Shown: one piece after another, positions 1 through 9,986 of the stretch
How the letters are laid out: each line of letters starts with the position of its first letter
Numbering within the stretch: position 1 is the first letter of the stretch
Assembly: GCF_011947285.1 (NCBI RefSeq)
Contig: NZ_JAAOZT010000006.1
Location: 186,001-250,000 of the forward strand
DNA from: Glaciimonas immobilis
GTDB taxonomy: Bacteria > Pseudomonadota > Gammaproteobacteria > Burkholderiales > Burkholderiaceae_D
Direction: 5' to 3'
Length of the DNA stretch: 64,000 nt
Program-made: the position numbers and the translations under genes
The notes under the pieces: model-generated
Database searches by the model: none
Told to the model about the DNA's origin: nothing
The model's input: the letters and a program-made list of their open reading frames with translations, nothing else

Positions 1-24
1 GGGCCAGCGACGCGTACATTAGTT

Positions 25-732
25 TTACGTGGTCGGGCGTAGTGCCGATTTCGGCCGAAACACTTTGCAAACCGAAGCGTGGGTCTCAATGTAGGGGCCG
101 CCGATAAGGTCTATGCAATACGGGATCGCGGCAAAAATGCCTGGGACTTTTTGCTCTCCGTTGGAGGACTTAAGGCCTTCCAGCGTTTCTTTGATGGATT
201 TAGGCTGGCCGGGAAGGTTGAGAATCAGCGCCGCATGATCTTGTACTTCTCGGATGACGGCCACCTGTCGCGACAGAATCGCGGTTGGAACAAAATGCAA
301 ACTTATCTGACGCATTTGCTCGCCAAAGCCGGGCATTTCTTTGGTCGCCACCGCCAGCGTTGCGTCCGGTGTAACATCGCGCCGTGCCGGACCTGTGCCG
401 CCGGTAGTCAATACCAGATCGCAATGCAGGTGATCGACCAACTCAATCAAGGTTTGCTCGATGAGCGCCTGATCATCAGCTATCAGGCGGGTTTCGGTCT
501 CCCATTTACTGGTTAGCGCAGCGCTAAACCAGTTTTGCAGGGCCGGAATTCCCTGATCCTGATACACGCCGGTACTGGCGCGGTCGGAAATCGAGACCAA
601 TCCGATCTTTAGTCGGCGGGAACCAGCATCCGTATTAAAGATGACCGATCCAGTGACCGCCGAAGCAGAAGCGGTATTAGAGGCAACAGTAGAAGTAGAT
701 TTAATAGCCGTCGTTCTCATCGTCATCGTCAC
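25..732 (-). CDS. mog: Molybdopterin adenylyltransferase (MogA/MoaB family)
   Basis: The protein activates molybdopterin by adenylylation before molybdate insertion by MoeA, in the cytoplasm. The MoCF-fold core begins at LKIGLVSISDRAS (about residue 41). It continues through the GGTGPARRDVTPDAT nucleotide-binding signature and ends with the LNLPGQPKS loop, all typical of MogA. The first 40 residues are Ser/Thr/Ala-rich and not conserved. Three starts are possible (GTG 732, ATG 726, ATG 720), and all lie inside the end of the upstream darP gene, so translation is probably coupled. The partner genes moaA, mobA and moeA lie 45 kb away in this window. Family assignment is secure; the exact start is not. 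Confidence 0.9.
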   Translation of the reverse strand: MTMTMRTTAIKSTSTVASNTASASAVTGSVIFNTDAGSRRLKIGLVSISDRASTGVYQDQGIPALQNWFSAALTSKWETETRLIADDQALIEQTLIELVDHLHCDLVLTTGGTGPARRDVTPDATLAVATKEMPGFGEQMRQISLHFVPTAILSRQVAVIREVQDHAALILNLPGQPKSIKETLEGLKSSNGEQKVPGIFAAIPYCIDLIGGPYIETHASVCKVFRPKSALRPTT

Positions 733-1300
733 CTATTACTTGATCGCCATCGTCTGCATTTGGCTTTTGCAACTGTTTCAGGAGCTGGAATATCTCGCGA
801 TAAGCCTTAGGCGGTTTATTTTCAGCCTGTTCCTTGCGCGCATTACGAATCAGCGTGCGCGTATGCTGCACGTCCAGATCCGGATGTTGCGCCAACAAAG
901 TTGTTAATGCCCCATCGTCTTTAAGCAAGCGGTCGCGATGACGCTCGAGGGCGTGCATGGCCGCAGTATCCGATTTGGACAAACCTCTCCAGCTATCCAG
1001 TGTTTTTTGGATATCGGCGATTTCGTGCTCTTCCAGCGTGCGCATCTTCTTGCCCACATACTGGGTTTGACGGCGACGGCCTTCATGATCCTTGATTTGC
1101 TGACAAATGAGGATGGCTTCACGCACATCTTCCGGCATTGGCACACGCTTGACGCGGTCGCGCGATTCAGCGATCAACTCCTCGCCCAGCTTCTGTAGCG
1201 CTGTCATTTCACGCTTAAGTTGGGACTTGGATGGACGGTCGTATTCTTGTTCGAACTCGGTGGACTGAAAACCACAAGAGCCGCGATTTGGATTTGGCAT
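701..1300 (-). CDS. darP: Ribosome-associated protein DarP/YjgA (DUF615)
   Basis: This 199-residue protein matches the DUF615/YjgA family, which binds pre-50S particles and helps late large-subunit assembly. Family landmarks include the basic N-terminal PSKSQLKREM segment, the LQKLGEELI helix and a central stretch rich in charged residues. The C-terminus is strongly acidic (DDDDENDGY) and its coding sequence overlaps the start of mog by about 20-32 bp depending on the mog start. The pair is probably one transcript. Divergent from pmbA, a common arrangement in betaproteobacteria. No strong Shine-Dalgarno is visible before the ATG. Confidence 0.9.
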   Translation of the reverse strand: MPNPNRGSCGFQSTEFEQEYDRPSKSQLKREMTALQKLGEELIAESRDRVKRVPMPEDVREAILICQQIKDHEGRRRQTQYVGKKMRTLEEHEIADIQKTLDSWRGLSKSDTAAMHALERHRDRLLKDDGALTTLLAQHPDLDVQHTRTLIRNARKEQAENKPPKAYREIFQLLKQLQKPNADDGDQVIGDDDDENDGY

Positions 1301-1738
1301 GATTGTTGGGTAAAACCATTCTCTTTAAACGATTGCTATGATAACCGCTTTAGGGCATGACCTGTCGCTATTCGCGGCTTTTGGTAGGTTTGACATACCA
1401 TAAACAGACGCTAAGCCCTTGAATTGTTGGAATATTAGTCCAATTAGTGATCATTTGCCGAATCAGTGACGGGCTTTGGGCGCGGCATGCTGGCTATCAC
1501 CCGGGCCTTGCCGACCCTAACTGGATAAATGCGTGGATAAATGCGGCACCCTGCGCCGTCAAACAGTCTGGATAATTGGTATGTTGCAATCTGATAATAA
1601 TGGCAAAAATAGCCCTTTGCAGCGCGTGGATTAGTTATCCGAGAGAGTGAGTTAAACTATATGTTGATCGCGGCGAAAGTTTTTGTATGTAGGAAATTAA
1701 CTTCCGCCCCTACTTCCCACCTTAAAGAAAACCAGCAC
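1301..1738. other. Divergent intergenic region darP/pmbA
   Basis: About 440 bp between divergent genes, so it should hold both promoters. A perfect 12-bp tandem duplication (TGGATAAATGCG, 1522-1533 and 1534-1545) is visible. No RNA gene or convincing ORF was found. Confidence 0.5.
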
Positions 1739-3103
1739 ATGAGCGCATCCGTATTTCTCCATACTCAAGATCAGCTTCAACAGCTTGCGCAGGACGTTTT
1801 GCGCTATGCCCGCGAGAAAGGCGCGTCCAACGCCGCCGTTGACATCAGTGAAGGTAGCGGCCTGTCGGTCGGCGTGCGCAAGGGCGGGATTGAAACTATC
1901 GAGCAAAATAAAGATAAAGGCATGGGCGTCACCGTGTATCTGGGCGAAGAGCGCCATACCCGACGTGGCAATGCCAGCACCTCTGATTTTTCGGTGCAAT
2001 CGCTCAAAGACACCGTCGATGCCGCGTATAACATCGCGCGATTTACTGCAGAAGACGATTGCGCCGGTTTGCCCGATGCAGATATGCTGGAAATGGCACC
2101 GCGAGATCTCAAATTATGTACGCCCTGGAATATTTCCACAGAAGAAGCGGTCGCGTTGGCGAAGCGCTGCGAGGCAGCAGCTTTTGCCGTCGACAAGCGC
2201 ATCACCAATAGCGAAGGCGCAGGCGTCTACGCGCAACAATCCCAATTTGTCAGCGCCAACTCACGCGGCTTCATGGGCGGTTATCCGTTCTCGCGCCACA
2301 CGTTGTCAGTCTCTCCGATCGCAGGCAAGGCCGGAAAAATGCAGCGTGATAGTTGGTATTCCTCTGTCCGCGATCCTAAAAAACTTGCTGAACCGGAAGC
2401 AATTGGCCGCTATGCCGCAGAGCGCGCGCTTGCACGATTAAATGGACGGCAACTCGATACCCGAAAATGTCCGGTGTTATTTGAAGCGCCACTGGCGTCA
2501 GGGTTGTTGAGCGCTTTTGTGCAAGCGGTATCGGGCGGTGCGCTGTATCGCAAGTCAACTTTTTTGCTGGATACACTGGGTAAATCGGTGTTCGCATCGC
2601 ATATTCAAATTGTCGAAGATCCGCATATTATCGGCGCAGTCAGTTCTGCACCGTTTGATGACGAAGGTGTCAAAACCCAGCGCCGTGACGTGGTCAAGGA
2701 CGGCGTTGTGCAGGGCTATTTTCTATCGACCTATTCGGCGCGTAAGCTCGGTATGACGACGACCGGTAATGCAGGCGGGTCGCATAATCTGGCGCTGACT
2801 TCGACGTTGACCAAACCCAGCGACAACTTTAAAGCGATGTTGAAAAAGTTGCATACCGGCTTGCTGGTGACCGAATTGATGGGTTCCGGCGTGAATTATG
2901 TCACCGGCGATTACTCGCGCGGAGCATCCGGTTATTGGGTGGAAAATGGCGTCATTCAGTATCCGGTGGAAGAGATTACGATTGCCGGAAACATGAAGGA
3001 TATGCTGGCGCAGATTGTTGCGATTGGCGCTGATACCTTGACACGCGGAAGTAGCCTGACCGGATCAATATTGGTTGAAAATATGGTCGTGGCGGGGAAC
3101 TAA
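1739..3103 (+). CDS. pmbA: Metalloprotease PmbA/TldE
   Basis: TldE/PmbA subunit of the TldD-TldE heterodimeric protease, which in enterobacteria trims microcin B17 precursors and the CcdA antitoxin. From the ATG at 1739 the protein is about 454 residues, the normal family length; the frame is open further upstream to 1661 but that extension is not family-like. The N-terminal half carries the VGVRKGGIETIE segment and the C-terminal half the glycine-rich GNAGGSHN and SGVNYVTGDYSRGASGYWVENG signatures. TldE, unlike TldD, does not carry the zinc-binding HExxxH, and none is seen. Stands alone, divergent from darP. Confidence 0.92.
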   Translation: MSASVFLHTQDQLQQLAQDVLRYAREKGASNAAVDISEGSGLSVGVRKGGIETIEQNKDKGMGVTVYLGEERHTRRGNASTSDFSVQSLKDTVDAAYNIARFTAEDDCAGLPDADMLEMAPRDLKLCTPWNISTEEAVALAKRCEAAAFAVDKRITNSEGAGVYAQQSQFVSANSRGFMGGYPFSRHTLSVSPIAGKAGKMQRDSWYSSVRDPKKLAEPEAIGRYAAERALARLNGRQLDTRKCPVLFEAPLASGLLSAFVQAVSGGALYRKSTFLLDTLGKSVFASHIQIVEDPHIIGAVSSAPFDDEGVKTQRRDVVKDGVVQGYFLSTYSARKLGMTTTGNAGGSHNLALTSTLTKPSDNFKAMLKKLHTGLLVTELMGSGVNYVTGDYSRGASGYWVENGVIQYPVEEITIAGNMKDMLAQIVAIGADTLTRGSSLTGSILVENMVVAGN

Positions 3104-3160
3104 GTAGATTTTTTTGCGTGCCAAGTCGGTAGGTTTCGAGTCGGCCTTCGTTGTAAATAT

Positions 3161-3191
3161 GGCCTGATCCGCGGATCACGCGGAGCAGGCC
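3161..3191. terminator. Strong hairpin between convergent pmbA and livF
   Basis: GGCCTGATCCGCG (3161-3173) pairs with CGCGGAGCAGGCC (3179-3191) around a 5-base loop, 12 of 13 positions matched. No T tract follows on either strand, so it may be a bidirectional transcript-end stabiliser and not a classic intrinsic terminator. Just downstream, ATTCAATTTCAACT occurs twice. Confidence 0.5.
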
Positions 3192-3277
3192 ACATTCAAT
3201 TTCAACTATATTCAATTTCAACTGCAATCACTGCAACCGATGACCTTTTTTGGTCCTGCATCGGCACTCTTCATCAA

Positions 3278-3991
3278 TCAACCACCCAAATAAGCTTCCA
3301 ATACTTTCGGATTGTGCAGCAAGTTTGTACCGGTATCGGCCAGCACAATTTTCCCGGTTTCGAGCACGTACCCACGTTGCGCAATCCTTAGCGCCTGACG
3401 TACATTTTGTTCTACCAAAAGGATGGTCAGGCCGGTGCGATTGATCTCCTGAACGATCCGAAATATCTCCTGAATCATCAGCGGCGCGAGTCCCATCGAT
3501 GGCTCGTCCAATAGCAGCACACGCGGCTTTGCCATCAACGCGCGGCCTATGGCGAGCATTTGCTGTTCGCCACCCGAGAGATTACCTGCCAGGCCTTCCT
3601 TGCGCTGTTGCAGTACCGGGAACAACGAATATATCCACGCAAGATCTTTAGCAACCTCGGCCTTGTCACTGCGCGTGTAAGCTCCCAGAACCAGATTTTC
3701 TGCAATGGTCAGCGTGGTTAGAATAGCGCGGCCTTCGGCTACCTGCACCACACCACTTTGCACGATCTTGTGTGGGGACAGCCGGGTAAGATCAGCATCG
3801 CCCAATAGCACCTTGCCGCGCGTCGGTTTCAGCAGGCCCGAAATCGCCAATAAAGTCGTGCTTTTCCCTGCGCCATTGGCACCCACCAGCGCGGTGATTT
3901 CGCCTTCGTTAAGGGTCAGGTTGATGCCTTTTACCGCTTCTATATGGCCGTAAGACACCGCTAGATCCTGCACGCTTAAGATGGGCTTCAT
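3278..3991 (-). CDS. livF: Branched-chain amino acid ABC transporter ATP-binding protein LivF
   Basis: One of the two ATPases that drive high-affinity leucine/isoleucine/valine uptake from the inner face of the membrane. At 237 residues it has the LivF length. Walker A GANGAGKST (about residue 37), signature LSGGEQQ, Walker B VLLLDEPSMGLAP and the H-loop region are all intact. Its ATG overlaps the livG stop by four bases (ATGA), so it is translationally coupled. Last gene of the liv operon. Confidence 0.95.
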   Translation of the reverse strand: MKPILSVQDLAVSYGHIEAVKGINLTLNEGEITALVGANGAGKSTTLLAISGLLKPTRGKVLLGDADLTRLSPHKIVQSGVVQVAEGRAILTTLTIAENLVLGAYTRSDKAEVAKDLAWIYSLFPVLQQRKEGLAGNLSGGEQQMLAIGRALMAKPRVLLLDEPSMGLAPLMIQEIFRIVQEINRTGLTILLVEQNVRQALRIAQRGYVLETGKIVLADTGTNLLHNPKVLEAYLGG

Positions 3992-4749
3992 TCTGCTTCT
4001 TCCTTGCCCAGATAAGCCTCGATGACTTCCTGGTTATTTTTGATCTGACCGGGCGTGCCTTCGGCAATAATGCGGCCAAAGTTGAGAACCGCAATCCGAT
4101 CACATAAACCCATCACAAAACGCATGTCATGTTCGATCATGAAAATGCTGTAACCACGTTCCTTGATGTTCAGAATCTCTCGCATCAGTTCGGTTTTTTC
4201 GGATGGATTCATGCCAGCGACGGGTTCATCCAGCAGCAACAATTTGGGTTTGGTGGCCAGTGCGCGGGCGAACTCCAGTTTGCGTTGCTCGCCATAGGAC
4301 AAGCTGTCTGCGAGTAAATGGGCTTTATGATCCAAGCGCACCCATGACAATAATTCCAGTGCGCGTTCGCGTGCGGCTGACTCAATCTTGCGATAGCCGG
4401 GCAGATTTAACAGTAAACTGGCCAGACCGTAATTCATATGATCGTGCATGCCGACGACGACGTTTTCCAGCAATGTCATTTCTTTGAATACGCGAATATT
4501 CTGGAAAGTGCGGGCGATGCCGCGTTCGGTAATTTTATGCGGTGCGACCTTGCCGATATCCTGATCATTAAATGCAATGTTGCCGCTGGTAGCGCGTAGC
4601 AAGCCTGTGACCAAATTAAATACGGTGGTTTTGCCAGCGCCGTTGGGTCCGATCAGGCCGAATATGCCGCCTTGTGGGACGGTCAGATTCACCCCTTGCA
4701 ATACTTGCAGGCCGCCAAAGCTTTTGCTGATATTGTTTAGTTGCAGCAT
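3988..4749 (-). CDS. livG: Branched-chain amino acid ABC transporter ATP-binding protein LivG
   Basis: Second ATPase of the LivHMGF transporter, 253 residues. Walker A is GPNGAGKTT near residue 34. The signature region reads LSYGEQRKLEFARAL, the variant form usual for LivG, followed by Walker B LLLLDEPVAGMNP and the switch histidine in IEHDMRFVM. Start overlaps the livM stop by one base. Heterodimerises with LivF by family knowledge. Confidence 0.95.
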   Translation of the reverse strand: MLQLNNISKSFGGLQVLQGVNLTVPQGGIFGLIGPNGAGKTTVFNLVTGLLRATSGNIAFNDQDIGKVAPHKITERGIARTFQNIRVFKEMTLLENVVVGMHDHMNYGLASLLLNLPGYRKIESAARERALELLSWVRLDHKAHLLADSLSYGEQRKLEFARALATKPKLLLLDEPVAGMNPSEKTELMREILNIKERGYSIFMIEHDMRFVMGLCDRIAVLNFGRIIAEGTPGQIKNNQEVIEAYLGKEEAE

Positions 4750-5636
4750 CAGCGCACCTTTCCTGTTGAATCGGGATGTTTATTTTTAGAGAAGAAACCG
4801 CGCATCCGGCGCGGGTCCCAAATGCCCTTTGGCAGATACAGAATGACCAATACGAGGATGATGCCATTGGCAGCCAAACGGAAGTCTTTAAAATGGCGCA
4901 GTACTTCAGGCAACAACGTCAGCAAGGTCGCACCGATAGTCGGGCCGATCAGATTACTGGTGCCGCCAAAAACTGCCATCGTCAAAATCTCGACGGCGTT
5001 TTCAAACGCGTAATTTCCCGGCCCGATAGTGAATGTGTAATGGGCGTTCAACGCGCCTGCTACGCCAGCGATGGTTGCGCCAATGACGAACGCCAGCAGT
5101 TTGTAGCCCGCTACATTGACACCCATCAGGCGCGCCGCGATCTCGTCTTCTTTAATGGCTTCAAACGCACGGCCGATTTTTGATCGTCTGATCCGCGCCA
5201 GCAGGTACAAAGTAATGCCGAGCAGCACAACGATATGCCACCATTCGGTGATAGCAGGAATCCCATTGAGGCCCATCGGACCGCCGGTAATGTTCATATT
5301 CAGTACGACCACGCGCACGACTTCGCCAAAACCCAGCGTTGCCATGGCCAGATAGACGCCGGACAAACGCAGGGTAGGGATGCCGATTATCAGCGCCACC
5401 AGTGCTGGTAAAGCACCGCCAACTGCCAGCGCCACAGGAAAAGGTAAACCCGTGTTCATGCTAATGAGGGCTGCGCTATAGGCGCCGATACCCATAAAAG
5501 CGGCGTTTGCCAGCGACAACAATCCGCACGACAACGTGACATAAATCGACAGAGCCAGCATGGCGTTGACGCCGATACTGAAAACGACGGTGTTATAAGT
5601 TGCCCAAAATCCGTCCCACCATTCCATGAATCCCAT
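4749..5636 (-). CDS. livM: Branched-chain amino acid ABC transporter permease LivM
   Basis: Inner-membrane permease of about 295 residues with eight or so hydrophobic segments. It carries the LivM signature from GPMGLNGIPA and the EAA-type cytoplasmic loop IGRAFEAIKEDEIAARLMGVN that contacts the ATPases. It lacks the long N-terminal extension of enterobacterial LivM. Three bases separate it from livH. The C-terminal KNKHPDSTGKVR tail is polar and probably cytoplasmic. Confidence 0.94.
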   Translation of the reverse strand: MGFMEWWDGFWATYNTVVFSIGVNAMLALSIYVTLSCGLLSLANAAFMGIGAYSAALISMNTGLPFPVALAVGGALPALVALIIGIPTLRLSGVYLAMATLGFGEVVRVVVLNMNITGGPMGLNGIPAITEWWHIVVLLGITLYLLARIRRSKIGRAFEAIKEDEIAARLMGVNVAGYKLLAFVIGATIAGVAGALNAHYTFTIGPGNYAFENAVEILTMAVFGGTSNLIGPTIGATLLTLLPEVLRHFKDFRLAANGIILVLVILYLPKGIWDPRRMRGFFSKNKHPDSTGKVR

Positions 5637-5639
5637 CGG

Positions 5640-6521
5640 TTACGCCTTTCTTTCCAGCACTTTGCCAAACATGCCTGACGGCCTGACTAGCAAGATCAAA
5701 AACAGTAAACCGAACCCGACGGCATCGCGGAAATCACTTGATAGATAGGCTACCGTCAACACTTCGGCAAAGCCCAGAAACAGACCAGCGATCATCGCGC
5801 CGCGAATGTCGCCCATGCCGCCCAAAATGATGACAGCGATACCTTTGTGCAGCATCGGTTGTCCCATGAACGGGGTAATCGCGTTGAAAGATAAACCGAC
5901 CAGCACACCCGCTGCGCCACCTAATGCTGCGGCTGCAAACGAGGTCAGATAGAACAAGCCTTCGACATTGATACCGAGCAGATAAGCAGCTTTTGGCGAT
6001 TCGGCAATCGCGCGTAATGCACGACCCAACTGCGTGCGGCGCATGACGCCCAATAACACCAGCATCAGTACAAAAGAAACTACGACGATCCCAATCTGCA
6101 CAGCGGTCACATGCACGCTACCAAAAGTAAAACTGTCTTCCGGGATGATCCCTACCGGGAAGCGTTTATTTTCCGCGCCAAATAAACCTTGCGCCAGATT
6201 GGTCAAAATAATAGCGACACCAATCGTCGCAATCATAGGGGCCAGGTGAGGGGCGTTGCGTTTGCGCAGTGGTCGCAGAACGACGTAGTCCACGATCAGA
6301 CCGATCAGGCCCGAGGCCAGCATCGCCAGCAGCATCGCCAGCCAGAGCGGCAGCGCGAGCTGTTCGACCAGCATCAACGCAACATAGCTACCCAGCATAA
6401 AAATCGCGCCGTGCGATAAGTTGATCACGCCCAGAACGCCAAATACTAGCGTAAAACCTAACGCAAATAGTGCGTACACACTACCCAGCGATAAAGCGTT
6501 AATAAGTTGTTGTTCAAGCAT
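5640..6521 (-). CDS. livH: Branched-chain amino acid ABC transporter permease LivH
   Basis: Partner permease of LivM, 293 residues and very hydrophobic throughout. The N-terminus LINALSLGSVYALFALGFTLVFGVLGVINLSHG region is characteristic of LivH. The coupling loop reads LGRALRAIAESPKAAYLLGIN. First gene of the membrane/ATPase block; a 250-bp gap with a hairpin separates it from livK. Upstream CTTATG context gives a start preceded by AAACTCC on the coding strand (weak Shine-Dalgarno AAGAAACTCC). Confidence 0.94.
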   Translation of the reverse strand: MLEQQLINALSLGSVYALFALGFTLVFGVLGVINLSHGAIFMLGSYVALMLVEQLALPLWLAMLLAMLASGLIGLIVDYVVLRPLRKRNAPHLAPMIATIGVAIILTNLAQGLFGAENKRFPVGIIPEDSFTFGSVHVTAVQIGIVVVSFVLMLVLLGVMRRTQLGRALRAIAESPKAAYLLGINVEGLFYLTSFAAAALGGAAGVLVGLSFNAITPFMGQPMLHKGIAVIILGGMGDIRGAMIAGLFLGFAEVLTVAYLSSDFRDAVGFGLLFLILLVRPSGMFGKVLERKA

Positions 6522-6609
6522 AAGGAGTTTCTTTATTCAAACCGCACCAAAAAAGGAAAGCAAAATCAAATTCAAGGTGAACGCTATTGAGGGCGAACAC
6601 TAAAGCGAA

Positions 6610-6638
6610 AGGCACAACGACGGTTTATCGGTGTGCCT
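6610..6638 (-). promoter_or_regulatory. Intercistronic hairpin between livK and livH
   Basis: AGGCACAACGA (6610-6620) pairs with TCGGTGTGCCT (6628-6638), 10 of 11 positions matched, loop of 7 bases. It sits in the 250-bp gap after livK with no good T tract. Inference: it attenuates or protects the transcript end, so that the binding protein is made in excess over the permease, as is usual for such operons. Confidence 0.45.
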
Positions 6639-6771
6639 GTATCGGTAATTACTCTTGCTTATTCTTGTTATGTGTTACTGCTTCGTTTGTCTATCCACCG
6701 AAGCCGCGCTGATGTGGTTGGGGCTAATATTTCGCCCGTTAACATTCTGCGCGTCTGCGGAAGGAACCGAT

Positions 6772-7929
6772 TTATTTCATCAGAACGAATTTGCCACCTT
6801 CGGCAATATTGACAATCGCTTCTTGCTGCGCGTCATAACCGACTTCTTTGCCACCGGCTGCGGGTGCCTTGCGGAAAGCAAAATTGCCAGTCGCTCCGGC
6901 AATCTTGACCCCCGGAAGAGCGTTGCGTAACGCGATACGGTCTGCTGGCAGCGCATTGGTTAGTTTGACATTTTTCAATGCCGCCGCGACGATGTACATC
7001 GCGTCATAGGCTTGTGCCGCAAACTGGTCCGGCTCGGTATTGAATTTTGCTTTGTACGCCGCCATGAATGCCTTGTTGGCAGGCGTCATGTTTTCCGCCG
7101 ACCATGGGCTGCCCATGATAGTGCCGTCGCCAGCACCTTTGGCAATCTCGAACAGCTTGGGCGAATTCAAACCATTGCCGCCGATGAACGGTTGCTTCAT
7201 GCCGAGTGTACGGGTCTGCAGAATGATGTTTGCCGCTTCTTCGGTCAGGCAAGAGCAGACAATTGCATCTGGATTGGAGGCTTTGATTTTGGTGAGTTGC
7301 GCTTTAAAGTCAACGTCGCCTTTGGCATAAGATTCAGTCGTCGTTACCGGAATTTTTTGTTCGGCAAGCGTGGCTTTAAAGACGTCGTAACCGCTCTTGG
7401 TGAACGCATCGTCATTACCATAAATGACGGCGACTTTTTTGATGCCGAAATGTTTGACCGCAGCGCGTGTTGTCACTGGCAACACGTCGGCTTCCATGAC
7501 TGAGTTACGGAAGGTAAAAGGGCCCATGGCAGTGATGCCATCCGCGGTATTGCTGGTACCGAAAGCAACCACCTTGGCGGCATTGGCGATGGGGTCAGCG
7601 GCAAACGCCGAGTTGGACAGGGTAGGGCCGAATACTAATAATGCTTTGTCTTGAAAGATCAACTTTTTGAAAGCGTTGATGGCGTCTTCTTTTTTGCCTT
7701 GCTCGTCTTCGATGACCAATAATAGTTTGTTGCCGTTCACGCCGCCTTTGGCATTGATCTCTTCAGCCGCCAGCGTAAAACCGTTCTTGATGGCGACGCC
7801 GTATTTAGCTGCCGGCCCGGTCAGGGCCGCAGCCAGACCGAGTTTCACTTCGGCGGCAAGAGCTGAATGTGCCAGAGTCGCGCCCAATACCAGCGCCGTC
7901 ATGGTCTTTAAAAATGTATTTAGTTTCAT
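6772..7929 (-). CDS. livK: Branched-chain amino acid ABC transporter substrate-binding protein
   Basis: Periplasmic type I binding protein (Peripla_BP_6 family), 385 residues from the ATG at 7929, which has a GGAGAG Shine-Dalgarno 10 bases upstream. The signal peptide is clear: basic MKLNTFLK, hydrophobic core, then cleavage after AHSALA before AEVKLGLAA. The mature protein opens with the family motif LGLAAALTGPAAKYG. Further family features are NGFTLAAEEINAKGGVNG and AAQAYDAMYIVAAAL. First gene of the liv operon, so it supplies substrate to LivHMGF. Substrate could also be an amide or short-chain acid; liv is the default assignment. Confidence 0.9.
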   Translation of the reverse strand: MKLNTFLKTMTALVLGATLAHSALAAEVKLGLAAALTGPAAKYGVAIKNGFTLAAEEINAKGGVNGNKLLLVIEDEQGKKEDAINAFKKLIFQDKALLVFGPTLSNSAFAADPIANAAKVVAFGTSNTADGITAMGPFTFRNSVMEADVLPVTTRAAVKHFGIKKVAVIYGNDDAFTKSGYDVFKATLAEQKIPVTTTESYAKGDVDFKAQLTKIKASNPDAIVCSCLTEEAANIILQTRTLGMKQPFIGGNGLNSPKLFEIAKGAGDGTIMGSPWSAENMTPANKAFMAAYKAKFNTEPDQFAAQAYDAMYIVAAALKNVKLTNALPADRIALRNALPGVKIAGATGNFAFRKAPAAGGKEVGYDAQQEAIVNIAEGGKFVLMK

Positions 7930-8246
7930 ATTTATACTCTCCAGATTGCAGGGAATGTTGAACATTAAGGAACGTGCAAAAAATTATGTTCAATATTAAT
8001 TTGCGCGTTCTTATTTAGCCGCGCTGGAGTACACGCGGCCACGAGTGGGCAAATCAATCAATGAGCAATGAAAACGGACGAATGCAGACATTATTTTTTG
8101 GCATCACTTGCGTTTTGTTTTAGTTCGCGTCTGATGTTGCGTCTCAGATATTATCTTTTTTTGCGTGTACTGCTGTAGCGCATTTTCTGTTGATACCCAC
8201 ACAGGCGTATCAACATTGCAAATTATAAAGGAGTTTGATCGTGCTT
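7930..8246. other. Intergenic region livK/argH
   Basis: About 317 bp upstream of livK and downstream of argH, AT-rich with several T runs. It should carry the liv promoter and the argH transcript end. No convincing intrinsic terminator, ORF or RNA gene was recognised. Confidence 0.4.
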
Positions 8247-9641
8247 TTAGCCCAATTGCTCGCGCAAGTAGGCGATTGCCAGACGAACCTGGCGGGGTGC
8301 GGTTCCACCGATATGATCCCGGGCAGCGACAGAGCCTTCCAGGGTCAAGACTTCAAATACATCGGCCTCAACCAATGGAGAAAATGCCTTCAGCTGCTCT
8401 AATGTCATGTCGCTTAAATCGATACTTTGATCCACGCAATGGCGCACAGCCAATGCCACCGCTTCATGCGCATCGCGGAACGGCAAGCCACGTTTGACCA
8501 GATAGTCGGCGAGGTCAGTTGCTGTGGCATAACCTTGCAATGCCGCAGCGCGCATCGCCTCCGGTTTGACGGTAATACCGCCCGCCATGTCAGCAAAAAT
8601 CCGCAGGGTGTCGGTCAGCGTGTCGACGGTATCGAATAAAGGCTCTTTATCTTCCTGGTTATCCTTGTTGTAAGCCAGTGGCTGGCCCTTCATCAAAGTC
8701 AGCAGCGCGATCAAATGACCGTTTACGCGACCGGTTTTGCCGCGCGCCAGTTCTGGTACGTCCGGGTTTTTCTTTTGCGGCATGATCGATGAGCCAGTAC
8801 AGAAGCGGTCGGCGATATCAATAAAGCCGACGCGGGGACTCATCCATATGACCAGCTCCTCGGACATACGCGAGATATGCGTCATTACCAACGCGGCAGC
8901 GGCGCAGAACTCAATAGCAAAGTCACGATCCGAGACTGCATCCAGCGAATTGCGACAGACATCGTCGAAGCCCAACGTAGCCGCAACGTGATGGCGATCA
9001 ATCGGGAACGTGGTGCCAGCCAATGCCGCTGCGCCAAGTGGCAAGCGGTTAACGCGTTTGCGGCAGTCCTGCATGCGCTCGGTATCGCGCCCAAACATCT
9101 CGACATATGCCAGCACGTGATGACCGAAAGTGATCGGTTGCGCCACTTGCATATGGGTAAAGCCGGGCAGAATCGTATCGGTATGTTGTTCCGCTAAAGT
9201 AAGCAAAGCAAGGCGAAGTTCGCGCAACAGACCGCAAATGTCATCAATTGCGCCGCGCAAATATAAGCGAATATCCGTGGCGACTTGATCGTTACGGGAG
9301 CGCCCTGTGTGTAAGCGCTTACCCGCATCGCCGACCAGCTCGGTCAGACGCTTTTCGATATTCAGATGGACGTCTTCAAGATCGAGCAGCCATAAAAACT
9401 TGCCAGCAGCGATTTCTTCTTTGATTTGGGCCATGCCCTTTTGAATCGCGGCATAGTCTTCTGCCGTAATAATATTTTGATGCGCCAACATGTCCGCATG
9501 TGCCAATGAACCTTGAATGTCTACTTCTGCCAGACGCTTATCGAAAAATACTGAAGCAGTGTAACGTTTAACCAGGTCGGACACCGGTTCGGAAAAGCGT
9601 GCGGACCAGGCTTCGGCCTTTTTTGAGAATTGTTCTGTCAT
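8247..9641 (-). CDS. argH: Argininosuccinate lyase
   Basis: Last step of arginine synthesis, argininosuccinate to arginine plus fumarate, cytoplasmic homotetramer. The 464-residue protein has the usual length. It shows the N-terminal WSARFSEP motif, [13 protein letters not shown], the THMQVAQP(I)TFGH segment, and the fumarase/aspartase superfamily signature [12 protein letters not shown] with the catalytic serine loop. Divergent from the AlgZ-type sensor gene, a gene order conserved in beta- and gammaproteobacteria. Confidence 0.97.
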   Translation of the reverse strand: MTEQFSKKAEAWSARFSEPVSDLVKRYTASVFFDKRLAEVDIQGSLAHADMLAHQNIITAEDYAAIQKGMAQIKEEIAAGKFLWLLDLEDVHLNIEKRLTELVGDAGKRLHTGRSRNDQVATDIRLYLRGAIDDICGLLRELRLALLTLAEQHTDTILPGFTHMQVAQPITFGHHVLAYVEMFGRDTERMQDCRKRVNRLPLGAAALAGTTFPIDRHHVAATLGFDDVCRNSLDAVSDRDFAIEFCAAAALVMTHISRMSEELVIWMSPRVGFIDIADRFCTGSSIMPQKKNPDVPELARGKTGRVNGHLIALLTLMKGQPLAYNKDNQEDKEPLFDTVDTLTDTLRIFADMAGGITVKPEAMRAAALQGYATATDLADYLVKRGLPFRDAHEAVALAVRHCVDQSIDLSDMTLEQLKAFSPLVEADVFEVLTLEGSVAARDHIGGTAPRQVRLAIAYLREQLG

Positions 9642-9986
9642 GGTATCGAGTCAATCGTGTGAGGTATAAGGTAAATATTAAGGCTTACTATTAAGACTTA
9701 CGCAAAAATTGCCCAATGGCACTGTGCTTTTCTAGCAAGTAAATAGATGACAGAAGAAAAACTAATGCGTTTTTCGTTGAGTTTAATGCGAGATTATAAA
9801 ACAAGCCTGCATTTTTCCGTAGATTGACCTGTTATGAACTGTGCGCTTTACCATCGTTTCCGCAGATTGTGGTGAAATTGATGGCTATAAATTGTAAATT
9901 TGATCATATATTTTGTGTAATTTGTGGGAATAACACCGTAAGAACGCTGGATCGTTATTTCTTTTACGCTACCTTCCACGATTTTT
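9642..9986. other. Divergent intergenic region argH/sensor kinase
   Basis: About 345 bp of AT-rich sequence that must hold both promoters. A near-repeat of TTAAGGCTTAC / TTAAGACTTAC lies close to argH (about 9678-9705). No specific operator was recognised. Confidence 0.4.
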